From positions 13,376,365 through 13,440,364 of the forward strand of contig OZ026626.1 of the NCBI GenBank assembly GCA_964020975.1: a DNA stretch of 64,000 bases. The letters run 5' to 3'. The stretch comes from Hermodice carunculata (lineage: Eukaryota > Annelida > Polychaeta > Eunicida > Amphinomidae). The translations under genes were made by a program, and so were the position numbers. Below are positions 28,664-40,794 of this stretch, piece after piece; the stretch's first letter is position 1; every line of letters starts with the position of its first letter. The notes below the pieces were generated by a model that saw nothing but the letters and a program-made list of their open reading frames with translations, was not told where the DNA came from and did not search any database.

Positions 28664-29908
28664 CTAACGTGGATAGTGGGCCATGGGACAGTTCCGTTTA
28701 GGCTTAAACAAAGCAAAACGACGTATCCAAGCTACTGATCTTATTTTCTTTGTCAAAGAGCTGTAATATTCGCATACACGCTGTATCCATATTGGTACAG
28801 GTGCATCAACAATGGAAACAGAAGTGTCAATACTGTACAACACCGTGTCCTTAACCTCTGGATCACTATCTGACACAGCAAATGATTTGTAACCATGTTC
28901 TGACCACAACAAAGAATGCTGACTCAACAAATTAGGACCCTGACACCACAATTTGATATGACACTGCTTGGCTAGTGAATCTGGTCTTGTCAGCAAGTCT
29001 GCTGAATTTTCGGCAGATGACACGTAGCCCCATCTAGTGGGGTCAGTGCAAGACCGAATAAAGCTGACTCGATTTTCCACAAAGGTGTGGAACCTACGTG
29101 ACTCATTTTGGACATAGCCTAATACAATGTTAGAATCAGTCCAAAAGTATGTCAGGACTGCATCTAACTGCACCTCATCTTGTAAAATACCATATATTTT
29201 TGCAGCACATGTGGCGGCTTGCAATTCAAGTCTCGGAACGGTGAGACGCTTATTTACAGGAGCAACATGTGCCTTGCTCATAAGAAGGCGACTCAAAACT
29301 TTTCCTTTGATGTTGACACATCTTAAGTAAGCACAAGCCCCATACATGGCTTCACTAGCGTCTGCAAAAATATGGTATTCGTAATACCCATTGTCATAAT
29401 TTAATGGCTTCACACAACGCGGAAAACTGATGTCACTGATGCTATCAAGAGTGGAAATCCAAGAATTCCATTTTATCTGCATATCAAAGGAAAGTATCTC
29501 ATCCCACTCCAGCTTTGCCCGGGTAGTCTCCTGTAATAACAATTTCCCAGGTAAGATCCTTGGCGTAACAAGACCTAATGGATCATAAATGGAAGATACG
29601 AAACTCAGCATTGATCGTTTTGAGATTTCGTGACTGGGGGAATTCTGAATATTTAATGAAAAAGTATCAGGCTGAATGTTCCACCTGAGACCTAGAATTT
29701 TACCTACAGAAGTGGCTGAGAACTCATGCACTTCCTTGGCACGATGTTCTACAGGGATCTCAGCAATCAAATCTTTGTCGTTTATCGCAAATTTGGTAAG
29801 CTCAAAACCACCAGTTTGAAGTGTTGCAGGGACACCAACAATGACTTTATGTACATCGTTTTTACTGCCTAGTGACTGGGTAAGATCATTGACGTACATT
29901 GCCTTCAT
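28664..29908 (-). mobile_element. BEL/Pao RT C-terminal and RNase H region (peptidase A17-type annotation)
   Basis: Motifs typical of BEL/Pao Pol: MYVNDLTQSLGS (the YVDD-equivalent region), KILGLRWN, FVSSIYDPLGLVTP, HIFADASEAMYGACAYL (start of RNase H), VPRLELQAA, FWTDSNIVLGYV and ENSADLLTRP. This covers the RT thumb, connection and RNase H. Part of the broken element. Confidence 0.92.
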
Positions 29909-30013
29909 AATGGTATCCTTGATTAGTGGGTCAACATTTGGATTGTCGCTAATAGTTCTCCTTAATGCAAAGGTACTGGAGCTGGCGCACCAGACTCCAC
30001 CAAAAAGATGTGT

Positions 30014-30340
30014 TCACATGTGCACGTATTTTATTTCTCCATCTTTCTTCCAGAGAAAGTGGAGAGCGTTTCGATAGTATGGTGGTACATACACTTGGTT
30101 ATACGTAGCGTGTATATCCGCCTGGACGGCATATCCATGTAGGCGGAAGCCCAAAAGGACAGACAGTAATTTGTTGATTAAATCTGGACCCTGCATACAA
30201 CGTTCATTGAGAGATTGTCCTTTATATCGCGCAGCACAATCAAAGACAATGTGAAGTTTGTCGGGTTTATTCGAATTCAGTACATGGTGGTGGGGCAAGT
30301 ACCAGACACGCTTGGTTGCACTCATCGCCTCATCAGGCAC
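30014..30340 (-). mobile_element. BEL/Pao reverse-transcriptase N-terminal region
   Basis: YLPHHHVLN, LHIVFDCAARYKGQSLN and LLGFRLHGYAVQADI are the fingers/palm blocks of BEL/Pao RT. Part of the broken element. Confidence 0.9.
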
Positions 30341-30358
30341 TATTTCTGCATATTCAGA

Positions 30359-31569
30359 TTAAAGAAGCTTTGATATTTCAGCATAATATCTATTGTAAAG
30401 TTTTTCACGCCGTAGTCGTTTGACTAAATTGTCTAATCGCTTTTTTGCAACCACATAATTATTAGGAATATCTTCCTGTGGATCAATCCATGGGATCGGT
30501 AATCCGTAGTGACCATTCACCTTTTTGTAATTAGCATCCCAAAAGTCAATCACTCTTTTGTCTTGAGCTGAAAGACTGAGCGGATCAAACCCTTCATTTT
30601 GAATTTCCCATAGTCTGTTAATATCAACAGAGGGCTGTTGAAGATGATCAACTGGCTTGGTGTGAGCAGAAATAAAATTGCAAATGACTGTGTGTGATAC
30701 ATTTGCTTTTTGAACCTTTCCACTGACCGCCCAACCAAATTTGAATCGGGTAGCAAAGGGTTGACCCGCCGACCCCCTGCGTACATCCAGAGGTATTAAA
30801 GCATCTGAGAAATCCTGGCCAATCAAAACCGAAACTTCAACATAATCAAGATTGGGTGTGATGTCCAGATCTTGCAATTGAGGATAATCATCATCCAATA
30901 CATGGTACGAATTTCGCAATTCATGACTGAATGCATGCATTTCCTCTGGAGTTTTGACATTTTTAGCCCTGCTAAGCGATCTAACGATGTCTTCAGTAAT
31001 TCTATGTTTAGAATTATACAACTCTTAGAGTGTTTTTAGCGCATAGTCGTAACCTGCTTGCCCAGAGATGACAGAAGCCCCGGCAATTGCCGCATTAGCC
31101 TCGTGGGACGTGTATTGGGGCAGACGTGCTAATTTCAAATTTGGATCTTTACACAATCTCTCGACATTGAATTCAAAGGATTTCATAAACGAGTGAAATT
31201 TCAATGGGTCACCTTGAAAACATGGATTTCGAGCTTGGGTAAGTGGAAGAAATTAAGCGTTTCACTTTGAACGTTACTGGTAGCACCAGTAACGTTAGAA
31301 TCTCCATCACTGTCACCTTTCACATGTTCAACAATTTTCGCTTTGGTCAATGCATCTATGTATGTAAGTTGCACTTGTTGATAATACTTCTCATTTACTT
31401 CTAAATTTTCCTCCAGATCACTTTCAACTACCGGCTCATGGAGAGAAGTAAATTCACCAAAGCCAATTTTGAGTCTACTTACTAACTCTGTGACGTGAGA
31501 ACAATCGTCACCCTCTGCAACCAACCGTACTGTGCGAAAATTTCCTTTATGTATTTCTGTCATGCACAA
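30359..31569 (-). mobile_element. BEL/Pao gag and protease region
   Basis: The 31021-30359 frame has VSVLIGQDFSDALIPLDVRR and FGWAVSGKV, the retropepsin-to-RT linker typical of BEL/Pao. The 31569-31201 frame and the stretch below it contain a gag-like acidic helical segment and a SFEFNVERLC / LPQYTSHEANAAIAG block (DUF1759-like gag). Part of the broken element. Confidence 0.82.
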
Positions 31570-32887
31570 AAACTGAAGGCGGGGATTGTCAACGAGAACA
31601 AATTTTTTATTCCTTTATTGTGAGCCGTGATAACATTGCAGGTGCGGTACCTTTGACCACGAACGACATATGAATTCCTTTGAGCTTCCCATGCTTCCCG
31701 TGCTTCCCATAAACTGGAAAAGCAAACCCGTATACATTTAATACATATTACGAGAAGTACTTTTTTATACATGAAACATTTTTTTAACTTATTAATTCAG
31801 TATATGTACGACGCATACGCAGAAATCTTTAATCTTTTACATATTAGCCCGCGTCAAGAATTTTCAAATCTCGCGTATACAATATTTAACTTTTACTTCA
31901 TATCATATCATAACCGTCTTTCAGTATAGATACAAAGCCTGATTTACTCGCTACCATTAGACCATAGCTAAAATGTATCCATATACTGGTGCAACTTTAC
32001 ACATTTCTAGCGACGTGCATTTAATTTTATCCATGCAAATTACACAACTGTTGCACAAATTTCATGATTCAACATTCAAAGACATTTTACGTGTCAATAA
32101 TCTTAATAAAACCCGTTCAACAGACACAAGTGAATCTTGTGCAACGTGACGTGAATACAACTTCGACAAACAAATATTAATATTTATACCAAGACATGAT
32201 GTCTAGTGATAATATGACTCAGTTTCAAATACACTTTCAATATCAGTATACAGGTTTGAGTTCAAACATGAAAGGTGCCTTTAAGTTATATAATAGATCT
32301 AAACATTTAACGGCGCCTAGTTGAAATGTATTCAACTTTAAATTCTCAATTTTGAAAACTTCACATCTCGGGCGTGGCAAGCAGATATAACGACATATGC
32401 GCAGAATACTTTTAATTAGCGCAAAAACTTAATATCAAAATACTTACGGAAATTTTATGGCGTGACAATCCGCCTGAATGTCAGAAATATACTGCCACGT
32501 GTCACGATGAACGACCGGGCACAAAGCTCCCAGACACGCAACTATCAGATATATACTACAAATGCCCATGGAAAACGTGGAGACGGCAAGGCAAAACGTA
32601 GTGTCAAGTTCCACTTCAAACGAGTATCTGACCGAACCTGCTTGACGGCTTTCTTTATATTGTCGCATATAGGGCTACTTCATATTTTGAAGACAAAGAA
32701 GTGGGAAGCTTAACTTTTAAGTTTAGGGGAGACGCGAAAGAAAAAAAAAGGTAAGTAGACTCGTTGACGCAAGATGGCAGCACACGGAGACGAACCAGCT
32801 GGACGATCACAAAGACAAGAACGGGCCAAATAGAAACAAACTATCAACTATAGTTTTAAATTCAATTACCGTGCAGTGTAATTGACA
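31562..32887 (-). repeat. BEL/Pao 5' LTR
   Basis: Partner of the LTR at 25646-26812. The twin 70-residue ORFs seen in both LTRs (25644-25856 and 31560-31772) are simply the same LTR sequence read twice. Confidence 0.88.
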
Positions 32888-33000
32888 CATACCATTTATA
32901 CTAAGTTGCGGTAAGGTGTGGAATGCATTGATGTGAATTCCATGCCAGGAAATGAATTATAATAAAACAATACGATCCTTCAATGGCATATACACAAATG

Positions 33001-33200
33001 NNNNNNNNNNNNNNNNNNNNNNNNNNNNNNNNNNNNNNNNNNNNNNNNNNNNNNNNNNNNNNNNNNNNNNNNNNNNNNNNNNNNNNNNNNNNNNNNNNNN
33101 NNNNNNNNNNNNNNNNNNNNNNNNNNNNNNNNNNNNNNNNNNNNNNNNNNNNNNNNNNNNNNNNNNNNNNNNNNNNNNNNNNNNNNNNNNNNNNNNNNNN
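33001..33200. other. Assembly gap (200 N)
   Basis: A run of exactly 200 N, probably a scaffold gap of nominal size. Open frames that cross it are meaningless. Confidence 0.99.
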
Positions 33201-33204
33201 TATT

Positions 33205-33810
33205 CCACAATTCACATTTTCGACTTCTTCTCAAAAACCGTCAACCCGATTCATTTCGAACTTGGTGGGGATGTACCTTGGGTGATTCTCTATCAACTTT
33301 TCGTTAATGGTCATGCATTAGTGATTTTGGGTTTTTTTTTAATGATTTTTTTGTTCTTATTGGGGGAAAATTTTCAAAAACTTTTCTCCCAAACCACTGA
33401 CCGAGTTGCTTTGATATAACACAGGAACACTTTCAGGGATTGCAGTTCTTAGTTTGTGCACCAGATTGCGCTGCAAATTTTCTCATTTTTTTCATGATTT
33501 TGGGGGCGTTTTTGCGATTTTTTGACTTCTTATGCAGAACTGTCATTCAGTTGAAGCTGAAACTTCATGGATATGTTTCTTGTGGAAGGGTGAAACAAAA
33601 TTGTTCTCTAGGTGGCACTGCTGTGGATTCCTGATTTTTATCGATTTAATGCTAATTCACTTTTTTGATATCTCTAAAATCGTCTGTCAGATTGACTTCA
33701 AACTTGGTTGCAATGTACCTTGTGTGGTTCTCTACCACGTTTATGAGAGTGGTCACGCTTCAGTGATTTTTGGATTTTTTATGAATTGTTCTTTTTCTGG
33801 GTAAATCACC
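33205..33810. repeat. Dispersed repeat family, 'CACATTTTCGACTTCT' type
   Basis: Carries the family hallmarks CACATTTTCGACTTCTTCTC, GATTCATTTCGAACTTGG, GTACCTTG and CAGTGATTTTTGGATTTTT, twice in succession. Related pieces lie near 36190-36620, 36720-36870, 41050-41560, 41680-42010, 42690-42810 and 43985-44100. Such blocks resemble repeats I associate with molluscan genomes. No coding capacity. Confidence 0.75.
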
Positions 33811-36119
33811 ACTCAGGCACTTGGGTAGCGAACCACTGAAATTAAGATATGGTGATGTTTTCCCATTGGCTGTGGGCATACAACCGCTGCAGCCCATTTC
33901 TGCCCATTGTCCTGAAGCAAGAAACTATAATAATATGACAGGAAGCAGAGCAGATCTTGGTATAAGCCATGACCAAATATATCTGTCTTGTAAAAATAAT
34001 ATTGAAAGGGCAGTAAGCCTAATGTTGTTTACTTAACTTCAAAACATACAGGAAACTTAAAAATATTCTGAGAAATTGTCATTTGTTTAGCAGGAAATGT
34101 GTTATTTCTAGGTGTTCTATTAAAGTTCTTTGCCAACCTTTGCACACGATACATGTATGCCCTGACCATGGTGGTATTGGAAGCTTAGTCTTGTTGCCAT
34201 TTAAGGCATCAGAGGACCCAAAGCAGCTCTGCAGATAATAAGAAAGTCCGATCTATTATTAAAGCTCTAGACCCTGTACTGTACATGTAACTTTGCCACA
34301 CTTGTGGGAAATTATGTGCAATGATCATTCCCAAATACCAAGCAAAGTAAAACATTAAAAAGCTTGTTGAGGCGTCCCCATTTTTTTTCTCAGTCTGTTA
34401 CCATGTTTACCAGTAATACTTTCGTTATTTTATTTGGCCCTACACATAATGCTCGCCCCACACATTCTATTTTTGGACTCGTGGTCACAAGTGGTAAATT
34501 TGTAAAATTGGGGGGGGGGGAATTCTAGGCTTAAAAGCTGTTAACTGTTAGATAAAATACTGCTTTGTTTTTGTTTACCAGAAACATGGAGAACAGTGCC
34601 AGATTTCTTATTTTCATTGGTTTTAAAATTTTGTGCCTTGGTTTCTTTTGTTCAGCATATTTCTTGGTTCCGGCGGACTATCTGAATTTATTTCATTATG
34701 TACAGTTGATATTTTGGTTCACAAGCACTTTTATTTTTATAATTTTTCTCATGGTATTTTGGAACAGAGAATGATGCCAGTTGGTAAGTACAAAAAAAAA
34801 AAAAACATAAACTCATAAGGCCAAATAAATTAATACCTGTAATTGTTTTAACTTTTGCCATGGGCTGAAAAAGGTGATACAATAACAGAAAAGAGATGAA
34901 GCCATTGGGATCTGCAAAATATGATCATAAAACTTTACAGGCATGTGATATTTCAGTGGCCTCCCAATGCAGAGACCCCTGTATATGATTGGATTTTTCA
35001 CTTGGACTGCAAAAGAAGTACAGTAAGTACAATGTACATGTACAATGCCAGACAAATTTGGTCACATATATGGCAGGTTGGTTTTATACACAACACAGCA
35101 GGGTAAAGGGCCTTCCATCAACATTTTCCTTGTGTTCAAAGTGGCCTTAAATTTTTGACTCAACACCCATCCCTACCCTGCCTGTTTGTGACCATTAACT
35201 GTGTTCAAAATAAGGTCCTTTTACTTGTCCGGGACAAGTCAAAGATGTGATGGACAAGTCAAGTTGCCACTGCACTTGTCCAAATTTTTCATGCATTGGA
35301 ATTGGGACGATTCTCATATAAATTGTCAGTGTGCAGACAAGTGACAAATTTTCCTTACTTGTAACCCTGAATTTAATTGCCAAAATTATTCCGGAACAAG
35401 GTATTAGCTAGCCAGTGTGTAGGTGTCTTGAGCACACCCAACATCTGGAAAAGATACCCAGCACAACGAATTTGTAAAGCCAAAATAAACCCAAGCAAAA
35501 AGCCTATTTCATACAAAACTCGGGCATGAAAGGAATACAATGATATAAGCAAAATGAATATCTAATCAGCAGAACTTAATCTATGACCAAATCAATTTTA
35601 GTATCCAGCCTTTCATTTTGAGTACTGCAGGCTGCCATCTTGGCCACAATCAATCCCAAAATGCAACAGTGATGACATAGTATCCTCGCCACCAAAGTGT
35701 TTTATTTTCACTTAAGGATAGAAATCTAATTTGAAAAACTGCCATCAATGCTAAATATAGTAATATACAGTAAGTCTGACTATCCAGTTGATACAATTAC
35801 ATAAATTATTGCTGTGTTTTCTGAACTATTTAAATGAGCTTTGAGAGGAAGCTATGTCATTACTGGTGCATTTTGGGACAGATTTTTACCAAGATTGCAG
35901 CCTCCATGACACAAAATTTGGTACCACATGCCTAACTTTGAATTGTCGTATCTTTAGTTCTACTGCTCAGATTAGCATAATGTTAACAGCAGAATGTTTG
36001 TATTCAAACTGGGTTTCATATTACGTGAATAATTTTCAGGGTTTATTTTGGCTTCAAGAGTGTATATGCATGATTAAAATCATGGTAGTCATTGTGACGG
36101 GGTGGAAATTAGACTCCCT
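33811..36119. other. No gene recognised
   Basis: Mostly unique AT-rich DNA. One 66 bp stretch (34957-35022) has an AG acceptor and a strong GTAAGT donor and is open in one frame, but it has no support as an exon of the downstream locus. A G run lies near 34511. Confidence 0.45.
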
Positions 36120-36125
36120 TTTTAT

Positions 36126-36870
36126 TAGCTCAGATGACTTGTCAGTCAGCTGAGCTTATGTTGTGGTTAGGGATCAGTCTTCCGTCTGTCGGCATCCACA
36201 ATTCACATTTTCAACTTCTGAAAAAATGTTGCCCAGATTCACTTCAAACTTGGTAGAAATGCAGGCCTACTATGGGTGGGGCTCTACCCAGTTTGTTCAA
36301 ATGGCCACATTCCACAGATTTTGGAGGGTTTTATGAGTGTTTTGTTCATTTTTTGTCCAAATCTTAAACAATCTTCTTCTCGAAATCTGCTTTGTGAATT
36401 AATTCCAAATTGCAGAGGAATGCTAATTGTGACCACTAGACCTTTATTTGTTCAACAGGTGGTGATGTGGTCTTTCAAGTATTTTTTCATTAAAAATGTT
36501 CTTTGCTATTGTCAACTGCTCCAAAACCATCACTCAGATTATGCTGAAACTTGATAGAAATGTTTTTTTTTTTGTGGAGGGATCAAACAAAAGTGTTCAC
36601 TAGGTGACACTACTGTGAATCCCTGATTTTTAATGAATTTTTCAATTTGGGTACTCATCAGTTAATGCATGAAGTCCCATTGATTACTATGTACATGTAA
36701 CTGAATGGGGAATACAATAGTTGTTCACATTTTTCGACTTCTCCAAAAGTATCAACCAGATTCACTTCAAATTTGGTGCAAATGTACCCTGGAGGTGTCT
36801 TATGAATTTTTTCAACTCATCACACTTTAGTGACTTTTTTATTTTTTATGATTTTTTTTTTTGTTCATTT
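36126..36870. repeat. Dispersed repeat with AGCTCAG..CTGAGCT hairpin head
   Basis: Starts with an inverted AGCTCAGATGACTTGTCAGT / CAGCTGAGCT head, then a CGTCTGTCGGCATCCACAATTC block and two further family units near 36195 and 36722. The same head occurs at 41168 and 42624. Confidence 0.7.
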
Positions 36871-36959
36871 TTTGGGAAACCACAACCTCTCAGAAACCAC
36901 TGGGCCAATTGGTATGAAATTGCACATGTATGGACACTTCTGGGTAGGAGGGAGAGGCT

Positions 36960-38050
36960 TGCTCTATACATGGGTAACCTTGACCTCATCCAAAAGGTCA
37001 CACAGCCATTTACACAAATTTTGCTGTTCATCTGATAAGTTACGAACTATGTAAGCGTACAGCCTATACGGTTTTTTTTGGAATTACCCAAGTATTCAAT
37101 AAAAAATGGACATATGCAACAGATTGTTGAAAATCAAAGGAAATGTTACAAAGAATACAGGAGTGTTCAGAAACACCGGCGTTTGAAAACCTGGGGGGCA
37201 GGGTGCATGGTCGACTTTCCCAGCAGATTGAGATACGCAAGGCCCCCATGCAAAATTTATGTTGTAACACTTGCTTGAACTTTTCCTGAGTAAGTCAACA
37301 TTCTTCATTGGAATTTCCAAGAAACAGTATTCCTCTGTTTCCCAACTAATTTTACCGTCCGAATTTTTCCCAGTGGCTCTAAATATGCATGCTGAAGAGG
37401 CAGACAGTTTCATGGAAATTCAAAGTACGAATGTTGACTTTTGGAGGAAAAGTGCAGCAAGTCTTACAGAAATTTTGCATGCCCGTAAGGACTTTCATGT
37501 TGCACATGTTGGTGTCCCTCTCTATGGGTCAGACCTGGATAGTACACAAATGACCGTGACCTCATTCCTGAGGTCACAGGGTCACTTTAGCTAATTTTAT
37601 TGTTCACTTGATAACTTGAAAACTATTTGATCTAGGATCTTGATGCTGTAAATGGTGGTGGTCCTCTGTGAAGGTCAGACTGAGACAGTACATGGGTTAT
37701 CTTGACCTCATTTCCAAGGTCACTGGAGTCATTTTGGGGAATTTAACTGTACAGTTGATGACTGGAGAAGTATTTGATCCAGGACTTCCATGGTTTACAT
37801 GGGTGATGGTCCTTCATAATTTAGGGCCAGACTTGCACAATACACAAGTGACCTAAACCCCAATTCCCATGGTCACAGAGCCACTTACTTATTTAGTGTT
37901 CACTTGATAAATTGACAATAATCTCACGTAGGCCTTTGATAGTGTACATGGTGGCAATCCTTCATTAGGACAACACAGCCAATATATGGGTGGCCTTGAC
38001 CCCATTTTCAAGGGCACAGGGCCACAAGTGTGATGAATTTTCAGGTCAGC
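36960..38050. repeat. TGACCT/AGGTCA repeat block, diverged
   Basis: Recurrent TGACCTCATTCC-AGGTCAC units occur near 36978, 37558, 37690 and 37985, interrupted by a fold-back at 37240-37490. It is continuous in style with the more regular array at 38290-39345. Confidence 0.7.
37240..37490. repeat. Imperfect long hairpin (fold-back)
   Basis: The arm at about 37243-37346 pairs with the reverse complement of about 37388-37490. Shared arm blocks are ATGCAAAATTT, CTTGCT..ACTTTTCCT, AAGTCAACATTC and AATTTCCA. The arms are about 75 percent complementary. No transposase is present, so it is a MITE/fold-back candidate. Confidence 0.7.
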
Positions 38051-38289
38051 TATGCAAGGGCTGTTCATCCAGTCTTCTTGTTGTGCTTTTTAGCCGGTTA
38101 TGTTAATTTGTTTCTGCATGACGATGTCTCCCCATGCAATGGGAGGACATATTGTTTTTACGTCCATTTCTTCCGCTTCTTCTTGTTCTTCTTCAACACA
38201 CTGTTGCAAACGCAAAAAACTCAAGTACGATTTGACTAAGGTAGTTGAATTTTTTTGGGTGATTATATTGCTAAATAAGACCTTGCTTA

Positions 38290-39345
38290 GCACTGCCAAT
38301 TGGTGACCTTGACCTATTTACACAAAGTTGTATAGGCATTTCATCTAGAATAAATGCACATGCAAAAAACTCAGCAAGAATTTGACTTAGGAGCTTGAAA
38401 TCTTGCATAATTGTACACCATAATACAAACTATGTTGGGATTGTAGATGGGTGACCTTAACCTATTTTCCAGGTCATAAGACCACTTTTCACAAATCATT
38501 GCAGACGCACTTGAGAAGGATTTGACTTAGGAGGTTGAAATTTTGTGCTATTATGTTTCTATAGTAGACTTTTGTGACACCTTGCTTGTGATTGCAGATG
38601 TTTGACCTTGATCTATTTTTAAAGGTCACAAACACTTCCTTGAAGTTGCAGAAGCGATAAGGCAAGAAAGGCTTAAAGTAGCAGCTTCAAATTGTGTGAT
38701 TATGCATCTGTATAATAGCTAGGTGGACATTGTAGATGGGATGACCTTGACCTATTTTTCCAGGTCACAGGGGTATAGATGATATCCTTGAAAATAATTG
38801 CACAGGTGATAACTCCAGAATAATTTGACCTAAGAAGTTGAAATTTTGTTTGATTATATACAAGTATAACTTGTTTAAGATTGTGGATGAGTGACCTTGA
38901 CCTATTTTTTCAAGGTTACATGACCATTTTCGCCAAAATAGCAGACATGATAAGTCCAGAAGGATTTGACTTGGGAGGTTGACATTGATTATGTACCAAT
39001 ATAAAAGATAGGGTGGGCTTGCAGATGGGTGACATTTGACCTATTTGTCAAGGTCACAACATTGTCATTTACTTGAAAATCATTGTGTGATAACTCCAGA
39101 AGGATTTAACTCAGGAAGTTGAAATGTAACATGATTATGTACCAATATAAGACCTCATTTAAGATTATGGATGGATGACCTTGATCTAGTTTTGAAGGTC
39201 ACATAGTCATTTCTTTGAAATAATGAATAGATGTAATAGCTCCAGAATTAGGATGCTGAAATCTTGTGGAATTATCTATTGTTAATAAGACCTTGTTTGG
39301 GATTGCAGATGAATGACCTTTACCTTTGTTTCAAGGCCAACTGGT
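38290..39345. repeat. Tandem array of about 145 bp units with palindromic TGACCTTGA/TCAAGGTCA
   Basis: Eight diverged units. The TGACC core starts at 38304, 38452, 38603, 38742, 38892, 39030, 39176 and 39314 (spacing 138-151 bp). Each unit also shares CCAGAAGGATTTGACTTAGG, a GTTGAAAT block, GATTATGTACCAATATAA and a TTG(C/T)AGATGGGTG lead-in. Most units pair TGACCTTGA with a downstream (T)CAAGGTCA separated by about 9 bp. It ends about 150 bp before the first exon of the recombinase-like gene. Confidence 0.9.
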
Positions 39346-39497
39346 AAGGGGGCATGGGAGACAATATTTGTAGCACTCGGTACTTCTCTAACATTGTATA
39401 TATTTATTCTGCTGTAATTTGTTTGAAATTACTGTTACCACATGTGACTGATTTCCACAGCATCAAATCTTGTTACATGTATCTTGCTTATTTTCAG

Positions 39498-40794
39498 ATT
39501 CTATGGAAGACAGTAGTACTGACTATCACAGTGGTAATGAATCTAATGCCAAAGATTCAAGCTACACGAAAGATGCATGCGAAGCTTCAGGTACATATAT
39601 ATGAGGAATGTATTGCAAACCAAGAAAACAAAGAAAAACCCAAGAAGGAAAACAACCACAGTTTACAATAAAAAACATGCATGCTTGTACTGCAGCAAGT
39701 TGTTCAGCAAGTTGCCAGAACATTTGATGGACATGCACATGGATGAAATGGAGGTGATTCGATTAGAAAGTTTAAAGCCAACAGAAGAAGACAGCAATGA
39801 AGACCAAACAAGGAAAATACAGGAAAGAAACAACGGCTTAGAAATTATCCGAAATAAGGGAGCCCACAAACACAACAAAGAAGTGATAGTGAGACACCAG
39901 GGAGAGCTTATCCTTGTCCGTCGCCCTTCAACCAACTTTGTTGCTGCAGATTTTGGACCATGCCCATGTTGTTTTGGGTGGTACCAGAAAAAACTTCTGT
40001 TAAAACACCAGAAAGACCACTGTGTTGCTACAAGCACAAAAACTCCTGAAAGAAGGGACATTATATTGGAAAGTGACTTGCTCCTGGGAAAATATGAGGG
40101 GGCATCTAGGCAACTAAAAGAAGAAGTGATAAAAAATATGAAAAATGATGACATCGCATCAATTGCAAAAGGGGACCCAATCATCCTTGAGCTGGGAAAT
40201 ATCTGGCTTCGAAAATCAACAAAAAACAAGGAGAGGAGGAGAAACTATGCCAGCAGCAAAGTGAGACTAACTGCAAGGTTGTTAGATCAAATGAGCAGAA
40301 TTTGATACTGGAGGAGAAACAATGGACTACTTTCTCCATCCTAAACGGTTTTTCTCGCTTTGGTTCAGGTGCAAGATCCCTTGCTGGCAAGCCATTGGAG
40401 GCAGGAGAAGATAATATTGATGACTTGATGGAACACACCAGTGTTGCAGTTAATTTAGGGCCAACCATTACTAGACTTGCACAAATCAAAAGAAGCCTTG
40501 CCATCTCAAATGAGGATGAAATTAAAGAAAGGGAAGCTGACAAGTTCGTGCAGCTGATGAGCAATAAATGGCATGAAGAAGTAACTGCAGAAGCTTTGTC
40601 ACAGATAGATGAGAACAGGTTCAATTCTGTCACAGAACTGCATTCTGCCAGTGATGTGAAGAAAGTGACTGACTATTTGCTGGCTGAACTGGCAAAGTGT
40701 CCAAGGGAGTACAAAGAATCTCAGACTCTTTGTTCTCACCAGAATTCTGACATTCAATATGAGAAGACCTGGAGAGCGGCAGCAGTTGAAGCAA
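39498..40794 (+). CDS. Exon 1 (visible): zinc knuckles and helical region
   Basis: The acceptor TTATTTTCAG precedes 39498. The ATG at 39503 gives the plausible acidic start MEDSSTDYHSGNESNAKDSS. That frame stops at 39608 in a short AT run, while the downstream frame (open from 39577) carries the zinc knuckles. The first is C-X2-C-X9-H-X4-H (CLYCSKLFSKLPEHLMDMH, from 39682) and the second is C-X2-C-X11-H-X3-H (CPCC...KHQKDH, about 39960-40020). Between them is HNKEVIVRHQGELILVRRP. The frame ends at 40305 and continues in another phase (LILEEKQWTTFSILNGFSRF) to 40794, which contains VAVNLGPTITRLAQIKRSLA and KFVQLMSNKWHEEVTAEAL, core-binding-like helices. The donor AA|GTTAAT at 40795 is weak. 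Confidence 0.75.

Larger units (their letters stand above)
25646..32887 (-). mobile_element. BEL/Pao LTR retrotransposon, both LTRs present, broken
   Basis: A complete-looking outline of a BEL/Pao element in minus orientation, about 7.2 kb. It has a 5' LTR at about 31562-32887, gag- and protease-region sequence (30359-31569), RT (about 30014-30340), the RNase H-containing part (28664-29908), integrase (27362-28444), and a 3' LTR at about 25646-26812. The reading frames are interrupted several times, so it is a fossil. The LTRs are about 95 percent alike outside one length difference, so it is younger than the Gypsy and LINE remains to its left. A purine-rich GGTGTGGGGGAG tract precedes the 3' LTR on the minus strand. 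Target duplications are not clear. Confidence 0.93.

Noticed and set aside
25644-31772. Twin 70-residue ORFs at 25644-25856 and 31560-31772
   Set aside because: They are the same stretch of the two LTRs of the BEL/Pao element, not a duplicated gene.
32901-33419. ORFs crossing the N run (also 61226-61612)
   Set aside because: They are open only because N codons contain no stops.
34957-35022. 66 bp candidate exon with AG acceptor and GTAAGT donor, open as WPPNAETPVYDWIFHLDCKR
   Set aside because: The phase does not fit the start of the recombinase-like gene's first visible exon, there is no homologue to support it, and such chance intervals are expected in this length of DNA.
39663-40633. Minus-strand ORFs of 150-188 residues over exon 1 of the recombinase-like gene
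   Set aside because: They are antisense shadows; the zinc-knuckle and helical motifs are on the plus strand.
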